Below are positions 17,355 to 27,617 of a stretch of 40,124 nucleotides of DNA, one piece after another (position 1 is the stretch's first letter; each line of letters begins with the position of its first letter). Source of the DNA: a virus. The DNA lies in IMG/VR virus record IMGVR_UViG_3300032087_001047, positions 1-40,124 of that record; one strand, written 5' to 3'. Made by a program: the position numbers and the translations under genes. A model generated the notes under the pieces. That model had not been told where the DNA came from. It saw only the letters and a program-made list of their open reading frames with translations, and ran no database searches.

Positions 17355-18149
17355 ATGGCAGGACCATTAATGGCTTTAGGAATAGCAACATCTGTAATAG
17401 GTGGTATTTTTGGAGCATCTAAAGCAAGTAAAGCTGCTAGACAAGCAAGGCATGATAGAATGAGAGCTGAGGCTAAGCTTAACTCTATTCTTGCTAATAG
17501 ACAAGAAGTTATAAATCCTTATGAAGGTGTAACTGATTTAAGTGGTATGCTAGAAAATCCATTTGAAAAAATGGGTGTTGCTACTCAAGCAGCAGAAATA
17601 CAAATGGAGCAAACTGATATAGCGTTAGCAAATACATTAGATACATTAAGAGCAACCGGTGCTAGCGCTGGTGGTGCCACAGCTTTAGCTCAAGCAGCAT
17701 TGTCAAGTAAAAAACAAGTAGCAGCTAGTATTGAGCAACAAGAAGCTAACAATGAAAAACTAAGAGCTCAAGGAGAGCAAACACTTATACAACAAAAAAT
17801 TGCTGAAGCACAAAGACTACAAACAGTTGAAGCAGCTGGTAAACAATTTGTATTCCAAGCTCAAGAAGCTAGAACAAACGCTGAATTAGATAGAGCATCG
17901 GGTATGTTAGACCAAGCTAGAGCATCTGAAGCAGCTGCAAATCAAGCTAGCGCATCAGCAATAACAGGAGCAATAGGTAATATAGCTAGTATAGCTGCTA
18001 CAGGTATAACAGCTCAAGCCACTGTTGATGCCGCTGCTATAACCGCAGCTGCTATGGGAAATAACGCAGCAAGTGCAAGTAGTGGAGGTGGTAGTAGTTA
18101 CAACCCTTTTTCTAGTTATCAAGTACCATCATTTGGAATAGGAGGTTAA
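17355..18149 (+). CDS. Internal virion / DNA-ejection protein, small (264 aa)
   Basis: The N-terminus is a Gly-rich hydrophobic helix (residues about 4-22, GIATSVIGGIFGAS). A long Ala/Gln/Glu-rich helical region follows, with many heptads (about residues 25-190), then an Ala/Ile-rich second hydrophobic stretch (about 195-232) and a Gly/Ser tail. This plan resembles T7 gp14 and equivalent ejection proteins of podoviruses, which leave the capsid with the DNA and form a channel in the outer membrane. It is the first of three adjacent genes of increasing size, matching the gp14-gp15-gp16 order of T7-like phages. Sequence identity to T7 gp14 is not evident, so the call is by architecture and order. 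Confidence 0.6.
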   Translation: MAGPLMALGIATSVIGGIFGASKASKAARQARHDRMRAEAKLNSILANRQEVINPYEGVTDLSGMLENPFEKMGVATQAAEIQMEQTDIALANTLDTLRATGASAGGATALAQAALSSKKQVAASIEQQEANNEKLRAQGEQTLIQQKIAEAQRLQTVEAAGKQFVFQAQEARTNAELDRASGMLDQARASEAAANQASASAITGAIGNIASIAATGITAQATVDAAAITAAAMGNNAASASSGGGSSYNPFSSYQVPSFGIGG

Positions 18150-18159
18150 AAAAAATATC

Positions 18160-19704
18160 ATGAGTTACAGAAATCCAAGAATAATAATAGATAGATCAGC
18201 TCAAATATGGGCAGAAGGATTAAATAAAGTAGGAGCTATAATAGGTGATGCTTATAAAGATTACACTAAAATAAAAGCTCAGGCTATGGCTGATGCTGCA
18301 AAGAAAAAAGCTGCATATCAAAAGCTATTAAACATGACTGCTTTACAATATGAAAAGAATTTAGACTCACAAATAGCTAAAAGAAATTTACCTAAAGAAG
18401 TTGCTGATTTATTAAAACAAAACGCTACAAACAAATTACAAGAAATAATACCACAGCAAGCTGCATTAGCTATGGGTGGTATATCTTTTGAACAAGGCAA
18501 ACAATATAGAAAAAATATATCTGATTATAATGCATGGGAAAACAATGCGTTAAATAAATTTGGTAACTTAGAAGTAAACTTAGAACCAGCGTCAGAGATT
18601 ACATCTACTAATTTAGGTAGTAAATATAATTTTAAAGGACAGGGTGTAGAGCAATATAAAAACTTTTTAGCAGCACAAGTTCTTGATGGTAAATCTTTAC
18701 CTGGTGTAGAAGTAACACCGTCATACGAAGGTGATGATCTTTCTTTAACAATGAAAATGAATAGGTTTAGTGATTTTTATAAAATAGGTAAAGAAGCTGG
18801 CTTGTTTAATGATGATGATTTTAAAGTAGATGGAAACGGTATGATTACTTTTAAATGGGAAAGAAACATGAATAACTGGAATGGTGATTTAATAGAAGAA
18901 ACATTGCCAGATTTTGATGGAATAAAAGCTATGGAGACTGCTGGTATAATGGAAAAAGGTAACATACTTCCTAACATGATAACAGAAACTAAGTACTCTA
19001 GTAAAACAGAGGGCAAAAGTGATATTGTTACTACAAAAAAATATTTTGATCCTGATGTTATAGCTGAAAATTCTGTATTTAAAAATGAAGTAAAAGGATA
19101 TATACAAGATGTTTTAACTGGTACAGTGGATCAACAAATAGAATATGTAAATGATACGCTGCAATGGGGAGACACTATAACCAAAGACAACTGGGCTAAG
19201 TCGAGCATGGATTCTAAAGTTGCGTTTTTAGAAAAACAACTTGTAGATAGAGAGATAACTAGAGTAATGAAAGGACAGTTTCCAGGATCGGAAGTTAAAT
19301 CTGAAACAGTAGATGGTGAAACTAAATATTACGTAGAAGAAACAAAAACATATAAAGCTAGTAAAGGCGACAGCAAAGACACTACAACTGATCTTTCAAA
19401 AGAAATATATGATGGTATAACTAAAAATACAATTAATTACTTAGCTGGTAGATCATATGATGGAAATAGAATTGTTAATGTCACTCCAATTGAAGGCACT
19501 GGTGAAAGAAAGTTTCTTGTTGATTTTGAAATTGGTGTAGGTAAATTAGATGATATAACAATAGATATTGATAATCCAGTTGACATCGAAAAATTAATAG
19601 ACGGTATCTCTGGTACTTATAACGCAAATGATAGGAAAAAAGCTAGAGAATATATTGTTCAAAAAGAAGAAGATGAATACGGACAATACGTAATACAACA
19701 ATAA
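18160..19704 (+). CDS. Internal virion protein, middle (514 aa)
   Basis: This protein is encoded ten bases after the small ejection protein and ten before the giant one. Residues about 10-110 are strongly helical and Lys/Ala/Gln-rich (KIKAQAMADAAKKKAAYQKL). The remainder is mixed, with charged beta segments (KSETVDGETKYYVEETKTY). No catalytic motif is visible. By analogy with T7 gp15 it would sit in the internal core and help form the periplasmic tunnel at ejection. The analogy is positional. It ends EDEYGQYVIQQ. Confidence 0.55.
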   Translation: MSYRNPRIIIDRSAQIWAEGLNKVGAIIGDAYKDYTKIKAQAMADAAKKKAAYQKLLNMTALQYEKNLDSQIAKRNLPKEVADLLKQNATNKLQEIIPQQAALAMGGISFEQGKQYRKNISDYNAWENNALNKFGNLEVNLEPASEITSTNLGSKYNFKGQGVEQYKNFLAAQVLDGKSLPGVEVTPSYEGDDLSLTMKMNRFSDFYKIGKEAGLFNDDDFKVDGNGMITFKWERNMNNWNGDLIEETLPDFDGIKAMETAGIMEKGNILPNMITETKYSSKTEGKSDIVTTKKYFDPDVIAENSVFKNEVKGYIQDVLTGTVDQQIEYVNDTLQWGDTITKDNWAKSSMDSKVAFLEKQLVDREITRVMKGQFPGSEVKSETVDGETKYYVEETKTYKASKGDSKDTTTDLSKEIYDGITKNTINYLAGRSYDGNRIVNVTPIEGTGERKFLVDFEIGVGKLDDITIDIDNPVDIEKLIDGISGTYNANDRKKAREYIVQKEEDEYGQYVIQQ

Positions 19705-19713
19705 AATATAATT

Positions 19714-22700
19714 ATGCCAAAATACAAAGCTAATAATAAGGTTTATAATATACCTGATGATAAAGTAGACTTATTTATTCAAACAAATCCAGAAGCGATT
19801 TTATTAGAAGAAGAAGAAGTAAAGATAGAGGGTGCTCCAAACAAGGATGCAAATGTAGTACCCACACCGGTAATAGCATCCGAGAGTTTGGCTTCAGGTT
19901 TGGAAGGTATTTCTTTGGAATCACCAGAAGAAACTGATGAAACTAAATATGAAAACGCTGTTCGTATTACAGATCAAGAAAAATTAAACATACAAGATCA
20001 AGTTGAAGATATTAGTTTTAAACCTGTTAAAGAATATTTAGGTAGATCAAGAGATATTGGCGCGAAACCTATAATAAAACAGCCTTATGAAACAGAATTA
20101 AAACAAGCTAGAGTTGAGTTAAAAGCACAAGGCAATACAGACCCTGCTATGCAAGATGTATATGCGGAAGCTAAAAAAATTATAACAAAGGAAAAACTTC
20201 AAGCTTTAGCTGAGCAAAAACGAAATAATTACATCAAGACTTTACCTGAAGAAACTAGAATAAAACTTGGTGATACTGTTAACAAAAGATTTGTCGATGG
20301 TACATATAAATTAAATGAATTAAAATCTGATTTAAATATTGCTTTAGATCAATTACCTAAATCTTTAGCATATAAAAACGTATTAGACTTTAATGAATAT
20401 ATATCTACTACAAATCCAGATGGTAGTCCTAGAATACCCAAAGCTAGTCTTGAAGTTCAAGAGTTTTTAAAATTAAAAAACAAATTAGAAAAAGATATTA
20501 AAGAAATAAACAGAAGAAGAGCTGATGGTATAGAATCTCCTGTAGCTGTTCAACAAGTGCAGCAACTCCAAAAACAAGTTGAAGAAAAAGCAAAAAATAT
20601 AGTTACATTAGAAAATGGTGTAATGATTACTAAAGATGTTTTTAATTCTTATAATAAAAACCTTAATGAATTAAAAGAAAAATATAATTTTATAGAAAAT
20701 ACTTCAAAAAAATTAACTGATTTAGTTGATAAACAAGAAGGATTTAAATTAGATATTAGTTGGTTAAGAAAAAATTATAATTTTTTAGATCAACTAGGCG
20801 CTATAGTTACTAAAACTGGAGCTGCTCAAGCTGCTGGATTAATAAGAGCAGGAGCTGATATTCTTGGAGATGTTGGTCCTGGTTTAGGTAAATATGGTCC
20901 TGAGTATATAAAAATTGTTGAAGCCACTAGAAAGGTTCAAAACAAAGCTATGAAAGATCTTGAAGAAGATTACGCTCCTCAAGTAGCTTTTGAAGATGCG
21001 TTTAATAGTCCTTCTGATTTTGGAAAATTTTACATGCAGTCTATGGCTGGTCAAATACCTGTATTAGCTCAATTAACATTAGGTTATGGTGGTATTGGAT
21101 TAATTGGTGCAGGTAGCTATGGTCAAAAGATAAACGATATAGAAACTCTTGATGAGCAAAGAGGTAGTAAAACAAGTAATTTAGAAAAAAGATTAACAGC
21201 TTTAGGTTTTGGAGCTGCAGACGCAGGGCTTGGTAGTTTAAATACATTGAGAATATTTAATACTGCTTTTTCTAATCTTGATGATATAGGTTCTAAAGCT
21301 TTTTTTGACGGTGCTAAAAGTTATTTAAAAGCAAAAGGACCGCAGTTATTAAATCAAACTTTAGCTGAATTTACATTAGAAGGATCAACTGTGTTTGCTC
21401 AAAACGGTATTGAAGTTTTAAGAGGAGAGATGAATCTTCAAAATATTTTTGATAATGTACCTGAAGGAGCTGTGACAGGAGGTTTATTAGCTGTTAGTTT
21501 AGGTGGTGTTCCAATATTAAAAGGTGCAGCGCTAGCTTCTATGACAGATTATAATACAATGTCTGAGTTTAGAGAAAATGAATCTGCTATATCTATACTT
21601 AATAATGAAATAGAAGGTATGGATAAGCGAACTAAAGCTTATAAAACTAGAGTTGATTTAATAAATAATTTAACTGAAAGTAATTCAGATATACTAAATA
21701 AAATTGAAAATGATTTAGCTACTAAACTTATACCAGAAGGTTTTGAGTTATATAAGTTTATTACATCTGCTCAAGAAAATATAAGATTAGAAGTTAAATC
21801 AATATTAGAAAGAACTGATTTAAATAATTCTGAAAAAGCAAAACTATTAAGTATATATGAAAATAGATTTTCAGAACTAGCTAATCAAAGAAAAGAATTT
21901 AAAAATGATTTTCAAAATGTTTTTTCTGTAGAATCTAAAAAAGTTAAAAACAAATATAGAGAACTAGCTAAAAATAAGTTAACAACTAAAGGAGTTACAG
22001 ATCAAAAGCAAATAGATAAAGAAGCTCAGAAGTTATACAACATAGATAAACTTCAAGAGAGTAATGAGCAAGCTTCTAAAGCAGCAAAGAAACTAGCTAA
22101 AAGATATGGGGCTAAAATTAATTACAAGTTTAGCGAAAACAATGCTGAGCTATTAGCTATAGCTAGACAAGATATAGATACTGCTATAGAAAACGGTAAT
22201 GTATCTCAAGCTAAAGGAGATAAAATATTTAATGATTTAAAAGATAATGTTAATAGTGGTAGATCTAATGGTGCGTTTATAAATTTAGGAAATAAAAATT
22301 ATACTGTATTAGTTTCACAAACAAATGCTTTAAACAACGGTAAAACTAGAACACCTATACATGAGCTTGGCCATGTTATATTTATGGAAAGTTTAGGTAT
22401 TGACGAAGCTGGTTATAATAATTTAGCTACAACAATATTAGATTATTTAAAGAAAAATAATGAGTCAGCTGCTAGAAGATTATCTGCTCAAACAGCTGGT
22501 CAAAGCTCAGAAGAAGTATTAACTAATTATTTAGAAGAAGTTGCTAGATTAGATATAGAAAATCAAAACAATAAAAACTTTTTATCTGCTGTAGGTGCTA
22601 ATATAAACAGCATCGTATCTAAACTAACTGGTAAGAAAAATTCTTTATTTTTTCAAGGACCACCTGATGTAGTAAGCTTTATACAAAGCCTTAGTAAGTC

Positions 22701-25700
22701 TATAAAAGATGGAAACTTTGCTGATCTAGATATTCAAGCTGAAGCTGTAACAACAGAAGCTAAAGCTGAAACAGATGAAGCTATTATAAAAGAATCTAGA
22801 ACTGAAGCTGCTTCAACTAGAGTACAAGAAATATATGAATCACAAGGTGTTGCTGGTGCTTTTGATATTATACAGCAATTTAAACCTATTGTAAGTAAAC
22901 TTGTAGAAAGAAGAAAAGATGCTCCTAACTTTGATAGACAATTACTTACTGATGAAATAGAAACAGGTGAGCGTGGTATATTAGATTTAATACAGTCTTA
23001 TAAACCAGGATCAAATGTTCCTCTTGCGGCATACATAAATAAATTTCTACCAGCAAGAACAATTGAAGCATCCAGAAGAGTACTTGGCGAAGAGTTTACA
23101 GCAGATGTTACAGAAGCTAGAGGCGTTGTCGCTGAAGAAGTTGTAGTTGAAACACCTATAAAACCAGAGAAAAAAGCTATTGATCCATTTAGAATAATGG
23201 ATGTTAAGCAAGACGCTGTGACAGAGGTTCAAGAAAGCATTGCAGATAAAGACGTAGACGTTACTACGGTTACATATAAAGAACTTAAAGATATAGCACC
23301 ATACAAAACAGTGGCTGCATTTTTTGATATCCCTACAAGTCGTATTTCAAATCCAAAAGATAACCTACGTAAAGGTGATAATATCTCTGATATACAACGT
23401 TGGATACTTAAAAACGAACCAACACTTAAAAATTTATTTACAGAAGCTAATAGAGAAGTTGTAGAAGTTGAAGGACCAGGCGGTAGAGTTATACGTAAAG
23501 GTGGTGAACCAACTGGTATACCAAGAAATTTATTAAAAACATTTTATACTAAAGGTAAAAGAGTTGGTAATAACTTTCAATGGACTTTAAAACCTTACAA
23601 TCGTAATACATTTTTAGAAGCTGTTGGTATTAAAGAAGGTAAAGTAGATCCTGATTTTGTACCAAGATCTGCAGAAGCTCAAACAATGAAAGGCTTGTTA
23701 GAGATGTATGCTAGAAACTTAGGTAATGTAGTTGCTAGAGAAGTAGTCGATGCTGATATAGATATTAAACCAGAAGTTAAAGCAAGAGCTAAAGTTGAAA
23801 TAGCTAAAGGTAAACCTAGGTTAATGTTTAGTAAATCTTTAACGACTTTGTTTGATTTGCAATTACCAGGTAGATTAAAAGTCGATAGCTTATTAGAAAG
23901 ATTAAGATTAGATAAAACATTAAACTTAAAACAATTAGTTTTGACTCCAGAAGGTAGAAAACAAATTGTAGATACATTTAGAGATGAAGTATTTATTTTA
24001 CTACCTAGATCTGCTTGGCAACAACGTAATTCATTTACCAGTAGTAATGATAATTATAATATCAGCATGTCACAAGGTACTAAAGCTGAAAAAGATGCTT
24101 TTAACCAATTAAAAAAAGATATTGATGCTGAAATAGATAATGCTCCTGACTCTTTTTTTGGAGCAGAAATAAAAGACGTTGATGGTAACGTTGTTAATTT
24201 TAAAATATCAGGATATGGAACTATATTTAAAGGTACTACTTCTGAAATAAAAAATAAAGCAGAAAAATTTAACAAACAAGTAACAGCTATACACAAGGCT
24301 ATGTGGAGCCGTATTGCTGAAAGAATAAATGAAGATAAAAATAGAGCCCCAGCTATAGCAACATATTTAAAATTAACAGCTAATGACAAGTCTTCATTTC
24401 ACAGAAGAGGAGCTGCTGTATTTGGTTATTCACCTGATCCAAAAACTAAAGGAAAAACTAAATATGAATATGAACATGCTATGCCGGCAACAGCTGCTTA
24501 TTTATATTTATTAGATTCTGCTATACAAAATTCCGGTAGAACTGATAGCAATTTTAATGAAGCTTATAGATTAGTTATGAATAACTATAAACTTATAGCT
24601 TTAGATAAAATTGAAAACGCTAAACTAGGTGAAGCAAAATTAGCTAGATCAATGCCTAAAGGGTGGGATGTTTTAAATAATTTTTGGTGGCAAAGATATT
24701 TTAATGAAGCTGTTGGTGCTATAGACGGTGGTATTGATCCAGGTCAAATAGTAGATTTAAATGGTAAAAACTTTATAGAAGTTTTTGGTATAAATGCTAA
24801 AGGCGAACCAATGACTGTAGAAGTTTATAAATCAAAAATAAAAGCTTCTAAATCTAATAATAAGTTACAGCCAAAAGGTTTAAAATATAGCGAAACAGTT
24901 TCTAATGATGTACAGATAAACAATTTAAGTACATTAGATGAGGCATTTGATATAGCTAGAAACGCTGATGCTCCTGTTAAAGGTATTAGTGTTTGGGATT
25001 TTGATGATACATTAGCTACTACAAAATCAAATGTTTTATATACTTTACCAGATGGAACTGAAGGAACTTTAAATGCTGCGCAGTTTGCTACAAGAAGTGA
25101 AGAGTTAATAGAACAAGGTGCTGAATTTGATTTTAGTGAATTTGATGTTGTTACTAAAGGAGCTAAAGGTCCTATGTTTGAAAAAGCTATAGCTCGTAAT
25201 AAAAAGTTTGGTAATGAAAATGTGTTTGTATTAACAGCTAGAACAATGACCGCGGCAGAACCAATACACGATTTTTTAAAGAGTGTTGGACTTGATATAC
25301 CTATTAAAAACATAGTTGGGTTAGGAGATGGTGCTCCTGAAGCTAAAGCAAGATGGATTGTAGATAAAGCCGCTGAAGGTTATAATGATTTTTATTTTGC
25401 AGATGACGCTTATAAAAATGTTAAAGCAGTACAAGACGCATTAAGTGTATTAGATGTTAAATCAAAAGTTAGACAAGCATATGTTAAGTTTAGTAAGTCT
25501 GTTGATTTAGATAAAGACTTTAACGATATTATAGAGGCTAAAACAGGTATTGCTTCAGAAAAAGAATACAAAAGAGTTAAAGCTCAAGTAGCAGGTGCTG
25601 GTAAAGGTAGATTAAATTTCTTTATTCCACCATCAGCAGAAGACTTTACAGGTTTATTATATGCAACACTTGCTAAAGGTAAACTTGGTGATGATCAAAT

Positions 25701-27531
25701 GGCTTGGTATAAATTACACTTGTTAGATCCTTACGCAAGAGCAATGCAAAATATATCAAAGTCAAGACTTGCTTTAATGAATGACTACAAAGCTCTTAAA
25801 AAAGAATTAAACCTTGTACCTAAAAATCTACGTAAGAAAGTTCCAGGTGAACCATATACTAGAGAACAAGCTGTAAGAGTTTACATATGGAATAAACAGA
25901 ACATGGAAGTTCCTGGTATTAGCAAGGCAGATTTAAAAGATCTAACTGATTATGTAAATGATAATGCTGAGTTACAAGTATTTGCAGATCAACTTATAGA
26001 AATAAATAAAGGTGATGGTTATGCTAAACCTAAATTTGGTTGGCCGGCAGGTAGTATCACTACAGATTTATTACAAGGATTAAATACAACTAAAAGATCT
26101 AAGTATTTAGAGTTGTGGCAACAAAATGTAGATGTAATATTCTCTGAAAAGAATTTAAATAAATTAGAAGCTGCATATGGTAAACCATACAGAGAAGCAT
26201 TAGAAAACATGCTTCAACGTATGAAAACAGGTAGAAACCGTAACTTTGCAGGTGATACTATAACTGGTAAGTTTACTGATTGGTTAACTGGTAGTATTGG
26301 TACGATTATGTTCTTTAATACTAGATCTGCATTACTACAAACAATATCATCTATAAACTTTATAAACTTTAGTGATAATAATCCACTAGCTGCAGCAAGA
26401 GCTTTTGCAAACCAAAAACAATATTGGTCAGACTTTATGAAATTAATGAACTCTGACTTCTTGAAAGAACGTAGAGCTGGTTTACGAATCAATGTTAACG
26501 AGGCTGACATTGCTGATATGGCTAAAAAAGGTGGTGTACAAGGTGTTATAAATAGATTATTAGAACTTGGTTTTATACCAACACAAATAGCAGATAGTTT
26601 TGCTATTGCATCTGGTGGTGCTACGTTTTATAGAAACAGAGTTAAGACGTATGAAAAAGATGGTATGGACAAAGCTGCTGCTGAGAAACAAGCGCTTAAT
26701 GATTGGAGAGAACTAGCTGAAGAAAATCAGCAGTCAAGTAGACCTGATAGAATATCAATGCAACAAGCTGGACCACTTGGTAGAATTATATTAGCGTTTG
26801 CTAATACACCAGCTCAGTATGCTAGATTAATTAAGAAAGCTGCTTCAGATTTAAGAGCAGGTAGAGGTGATGCTAGAACTAATATATCTAAAATATTATA
26901 CTACGGTTTTGTTCAAAACTTAATATTCAACGCTTTACAACAAGCATTGTTTGCATTTGCATTTGGTGATGAAGAACCTGAAGATCAAGAAAAACAAGAG
27001 AAATATGTTAGTATAGCAAACGGTATGGCTGACTCGTTATTAAGAGGAGCTGGTATTGGTGGCGCTTTAGTTTCTGTTGGTAAAAACGCAATCATGCGTA
27101 TACAAAGAGAACTAGAAAAAGATCAACCTAAATTAGATAAAGTAGCTTATGAATTATCTAGATTGTCACCTCCAATATCATCTAAGCTTTCAAGAATAAA
27201 TCAAGCGGCTAGATCATATCAGTGGGATAAAGAAGAAATGATAAATGGTGGTTGGAGTTTAGACAACCCAGCGTTTTTAGCAGGTGCTAATGTTATATCT
27301 GCTTTAACAAATATACCACTTGACAGAGCTGTTAAAAAAGCTACTAACGTTTCAAAAGCTACAACACAAGATATAGAGTTGTGGGAGAGATTAGCTTTAC
27401 TTGGTGGTTGGCAAGACTGGGAGATAGGTTTAGATAAAGAAAATAAATCAAATAAACCTAGCGCTAGAAAAACAACTAAACCTGTAAAAATTGTAAGAGG
27501 TAAAAAAGTATTTACAAAAAAGAAATTATGA
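19714..27531 (+). CDS. Giant internal virion protein with HExxH metallopeptidase motif and HAD domain (2605 aa)
   Basis: The largest gene. It opens with a short module also seen at the start of other phage giants (NNKVYNIPDDKVDLFIQTNP). A helical region and hydrophobic stretches (about residues 370-470) follow. A zinc-peptidase motif TPIHELGHVIF places HExxH at H883-H887. A HAD-phosphatase-like domain carries motif I VWDFDDT (D1762, D1764), FVLTART near 1838 and ADDAYKNV near 1895. The motif YEYEHAMPATAAYLYLLD lies before it. The last 500 residues hold a conserved helical module (TIMFFNTRSALLQTISSINF, FIPTQIADSFAIASGGATFY, ILAFANTPAQYARLIKKAAS) and a Lys-rich tail. Size, position and mosaic enzymatic domains fit a polyvalent ejected protein (T7 gp16-like in role), injected with DNA. 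Whether the peptidase and phosphatase modules are active is unknown. Confidence 0.7.
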   Translation: MPKYKANNKVYNIPDDKVDLFIQTNPEAILLEEEEVKIEGAPNKDANVVPTPVIASESLASGLEGISLESPEETDETKYENAVRITDQEKLNIQDQVEDISFKPVKEYLGRSRDIGAKPIIKQPYETELKQARVELKAQGNTDPAMQDVYAEAKKIITKEKLQALAEQKRNNYIKTLPEETRIKLGDTVNKRFVDGTYKLNELKSDLNIALDQLPKSLAYKNVLDFNEYISTTNPDGSPRIPKASLEVQEFLKLKNKLEKDIKEINRRRADGIESPVAVQQVQQLQKQVEEKAKNIVTLENGVMITKDVFNSYNKNLNELKEKYNFIENTSKKLTDLVDKQEGFKLDISWLRKNYNFLDQLGAIVTKTGAAQAAGLIRAGADILGDVGPGLGKYGPEYIKIVEATRKVQNKAMKDLEEDYAPQVAFEDAFNSPSDFGKFYMQSMAGQIPVLAQLTLGYGGIGLIGAGSYGQKINDIETLDEQRGSKTSNLEKRLTALGFGAADAGLGSLNTLRIFNTAFSNLDDIGSKAFFDGAKSYLKAKGPQLLNQTLAEFTLEGSTVFAQNGIEVLRGEMNLQNIFDNVPEGAVTGGLLAVSLGGVPILKGAALASMTDYNTMSEFRENESAISILNNEIEGMDKRTKAYKTRVDLINNLTESNSDILNKIENDLATKLIPEGFELYKFITSAQENIRLEVKSILERTDLNNSEKAKLLSIYENRFSELANQRKEFKNDFQNVFSVESKKVKNKYRELAKNKLTTKGVTDQKQIDKEAQKLYNIDKLQESNEQASKAAKKLAKRYGAKINYKFSENNAELLAIARQDIDTAIENGNVSQAKGDKIFNDLKDNVNSGRSNGAFINLGNKNYTVLVSQTNALNNGKTRTPIHELGHVIFMESLGIDEAGYNNLATTILDYLKKNNESAARRLSAQTAGQSSEEVLTNYLEEVARLDIENQNNKNFLSAVGANINSIVSKLTGKKNSLFFQGPPDVVSFIQSLSKSIKDGNFADLDIQAEAVTTEAKAETDEAIIKESRTEAASTRVQEIYESQGVAGAFDIIQQFKPIVSKLVERRKDAPNFDRQLLTDEIETGERGILDLIQSYKPGSNVPLAAYINKFLPARTIEASRRVLGEEFTADVTEARGVVAEEVVVETPIKPEKKAIDPFRIMDVKQDAVTEVQESIADKDVDVTTVTYKELKDIAPYKTVAAFFDIPTSRISNPKDNLRKGDNISDIQRWILKNEPTLKNLFTEANREVVEVEGPGGRVIRKGGEPTGIPRNLLKTFYTKGKRVGNNFQWTLKPYNRNTFLEAVGIKEGKVDPDFVPRSAEAQTMKGLLEMYARNLGNVVAREVVDADIDIKPEVKARAKVEIAKGKPRLMFSKSLTTLFDLQLPGRLKVDSLLERLRLDKTLNLKQLVLTPEGRKQIVDTFRDEVFILLPRSAWQQRNSFTSSNDNYNISMSQGTKAEKDAFNQLKKDIDAEIDNAPDSFFGAEIKDVDGNVVNFKISGYGTIFKGTTSEIKNKAEKFNKQVTAIHKAMWSRIAERINEDKNRAPAIATYLKLTANDKSSFHRRGAAVFGYSPDPKTKGKTKYEYEHAMPATAAYLYLLDSAIQNSGRTDSNFNEAYRLVMNNYKLIALDKIENAKLGEAKLARSMPKGWDVLNNFWWQRYFNEAVGAIDGGIDPGQIVDLNGKNFIEVFGINAKGEPMTVEVYKSKIKASKSNNKLQPKGLKYSETVSNDVQINNLSTLDEAFDIARNADAPVKGISVWDFDDTLATTKSNVLYTLPDGTEGTLNAAQFATRSEELIEQGAEFDFSEFDVVTKGAKGPMFEKAIARNKKFGNENVFVLTARTMTAAEPIHDFLKSVGLDIPIKNIVGLGDGAPEAKARWIVDKAAEGYNDFYFADDAYKNVKAVQDALSVLDVKSKVRQAYVKFSKSVDLDKDFNDIIEAKTGIASEKEYKRVKAQVAGAGKGRLNFFIPPSAEDFTGLLYATLAKGKLGDDQMAWYKLHLLDPYARAMQNISKSRLALMNDYKALKKELNLVPKNLRKKVPGEPYTREQAVRVYIWNKQNMEVPGISKADLKDLTDYVNDNAELQVFADQLIEINKGDGYAKPKFGWPAGSITTDLLQGLNTTKRSKYLELWQQNVDVIFSEKNLNKLEAAYGKPYREALENMLQRMKTGRNRNFAGDTITGKFTDWLTGSIGTIMFFNTRSALLQTISSINFINFSDNNPLAAARAFANQKQYWSDFMKLMNSDFLKERRAGLRINVNEADIADMAKKGGVQGVINRLLELGFIPTQIADSFAIASGGATFYRNRVKTYEKDGMDKAAAEKQALNDWRELAEENQQSSRPDRISMQQAGPLGRIILAFANTPAQYARLIKKAASDLRAGRGDARTNISKILYYGFVQNLIFNALQQALFAFAFGDEEPEDQEKQEKYVSIANGMADSLLRGAGIGGALVSVGKNAIMRIQRELEKDQPKLDKVAYELSRLSPPISSKLSRINQAARSYQWDKEEMINGGWSLDNPAFLAGANVISALTNIPLDRAVKKATNVSKATTQDIELWERLALLGGWQDWEIGLDKENKSNKPSARKTTKPVKIVRGKKVFTKKKL

Positions 27532-27617
27532 AACAAAAGCTTATAAAAGCAATAGATAAAATCCAAGAGGCTTGGAATAAATTACTATATAAATTAATGT
27601 TTAAAAATTATAAATAA
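27528..27617 (+). CDS. 29-residue amphipathic peptide gene, coupled on both sides
   Basis: A 29-codon frame starts at ATG 27528, overlapping the stop of the giant gene (ATGA), and ends at TAA 27615-27617, overlapping the start of the next gene (TAATG). It fills the only space between two large genes exactly. The peptide begins MKQKLIKAIDKIQEAWNK and ends LYKLMFKNYK. It is cationic, with hydrophobic residues (L, I, I, I, W, L, L, L, M, F) spaced like one face of a helix. Double coupling is the signature of a translated gene and not chance. Possible roles are a membrane-active lysis accessory or a virion-associated helix; none can be shown. Confidence 0.6.
   Translation: MKQKLIKAIDKIQEAWNKLLYKLMFKNYK

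Noticed and set aside
24825-25313. A 162-codon antisense frame inside the giant gene, and similar antisense frames elsewhere (for example 13268-13546, 31960-32352)
   Set aside because: Shadow frames with no start context and no motif; the sense gene has clear domains there.
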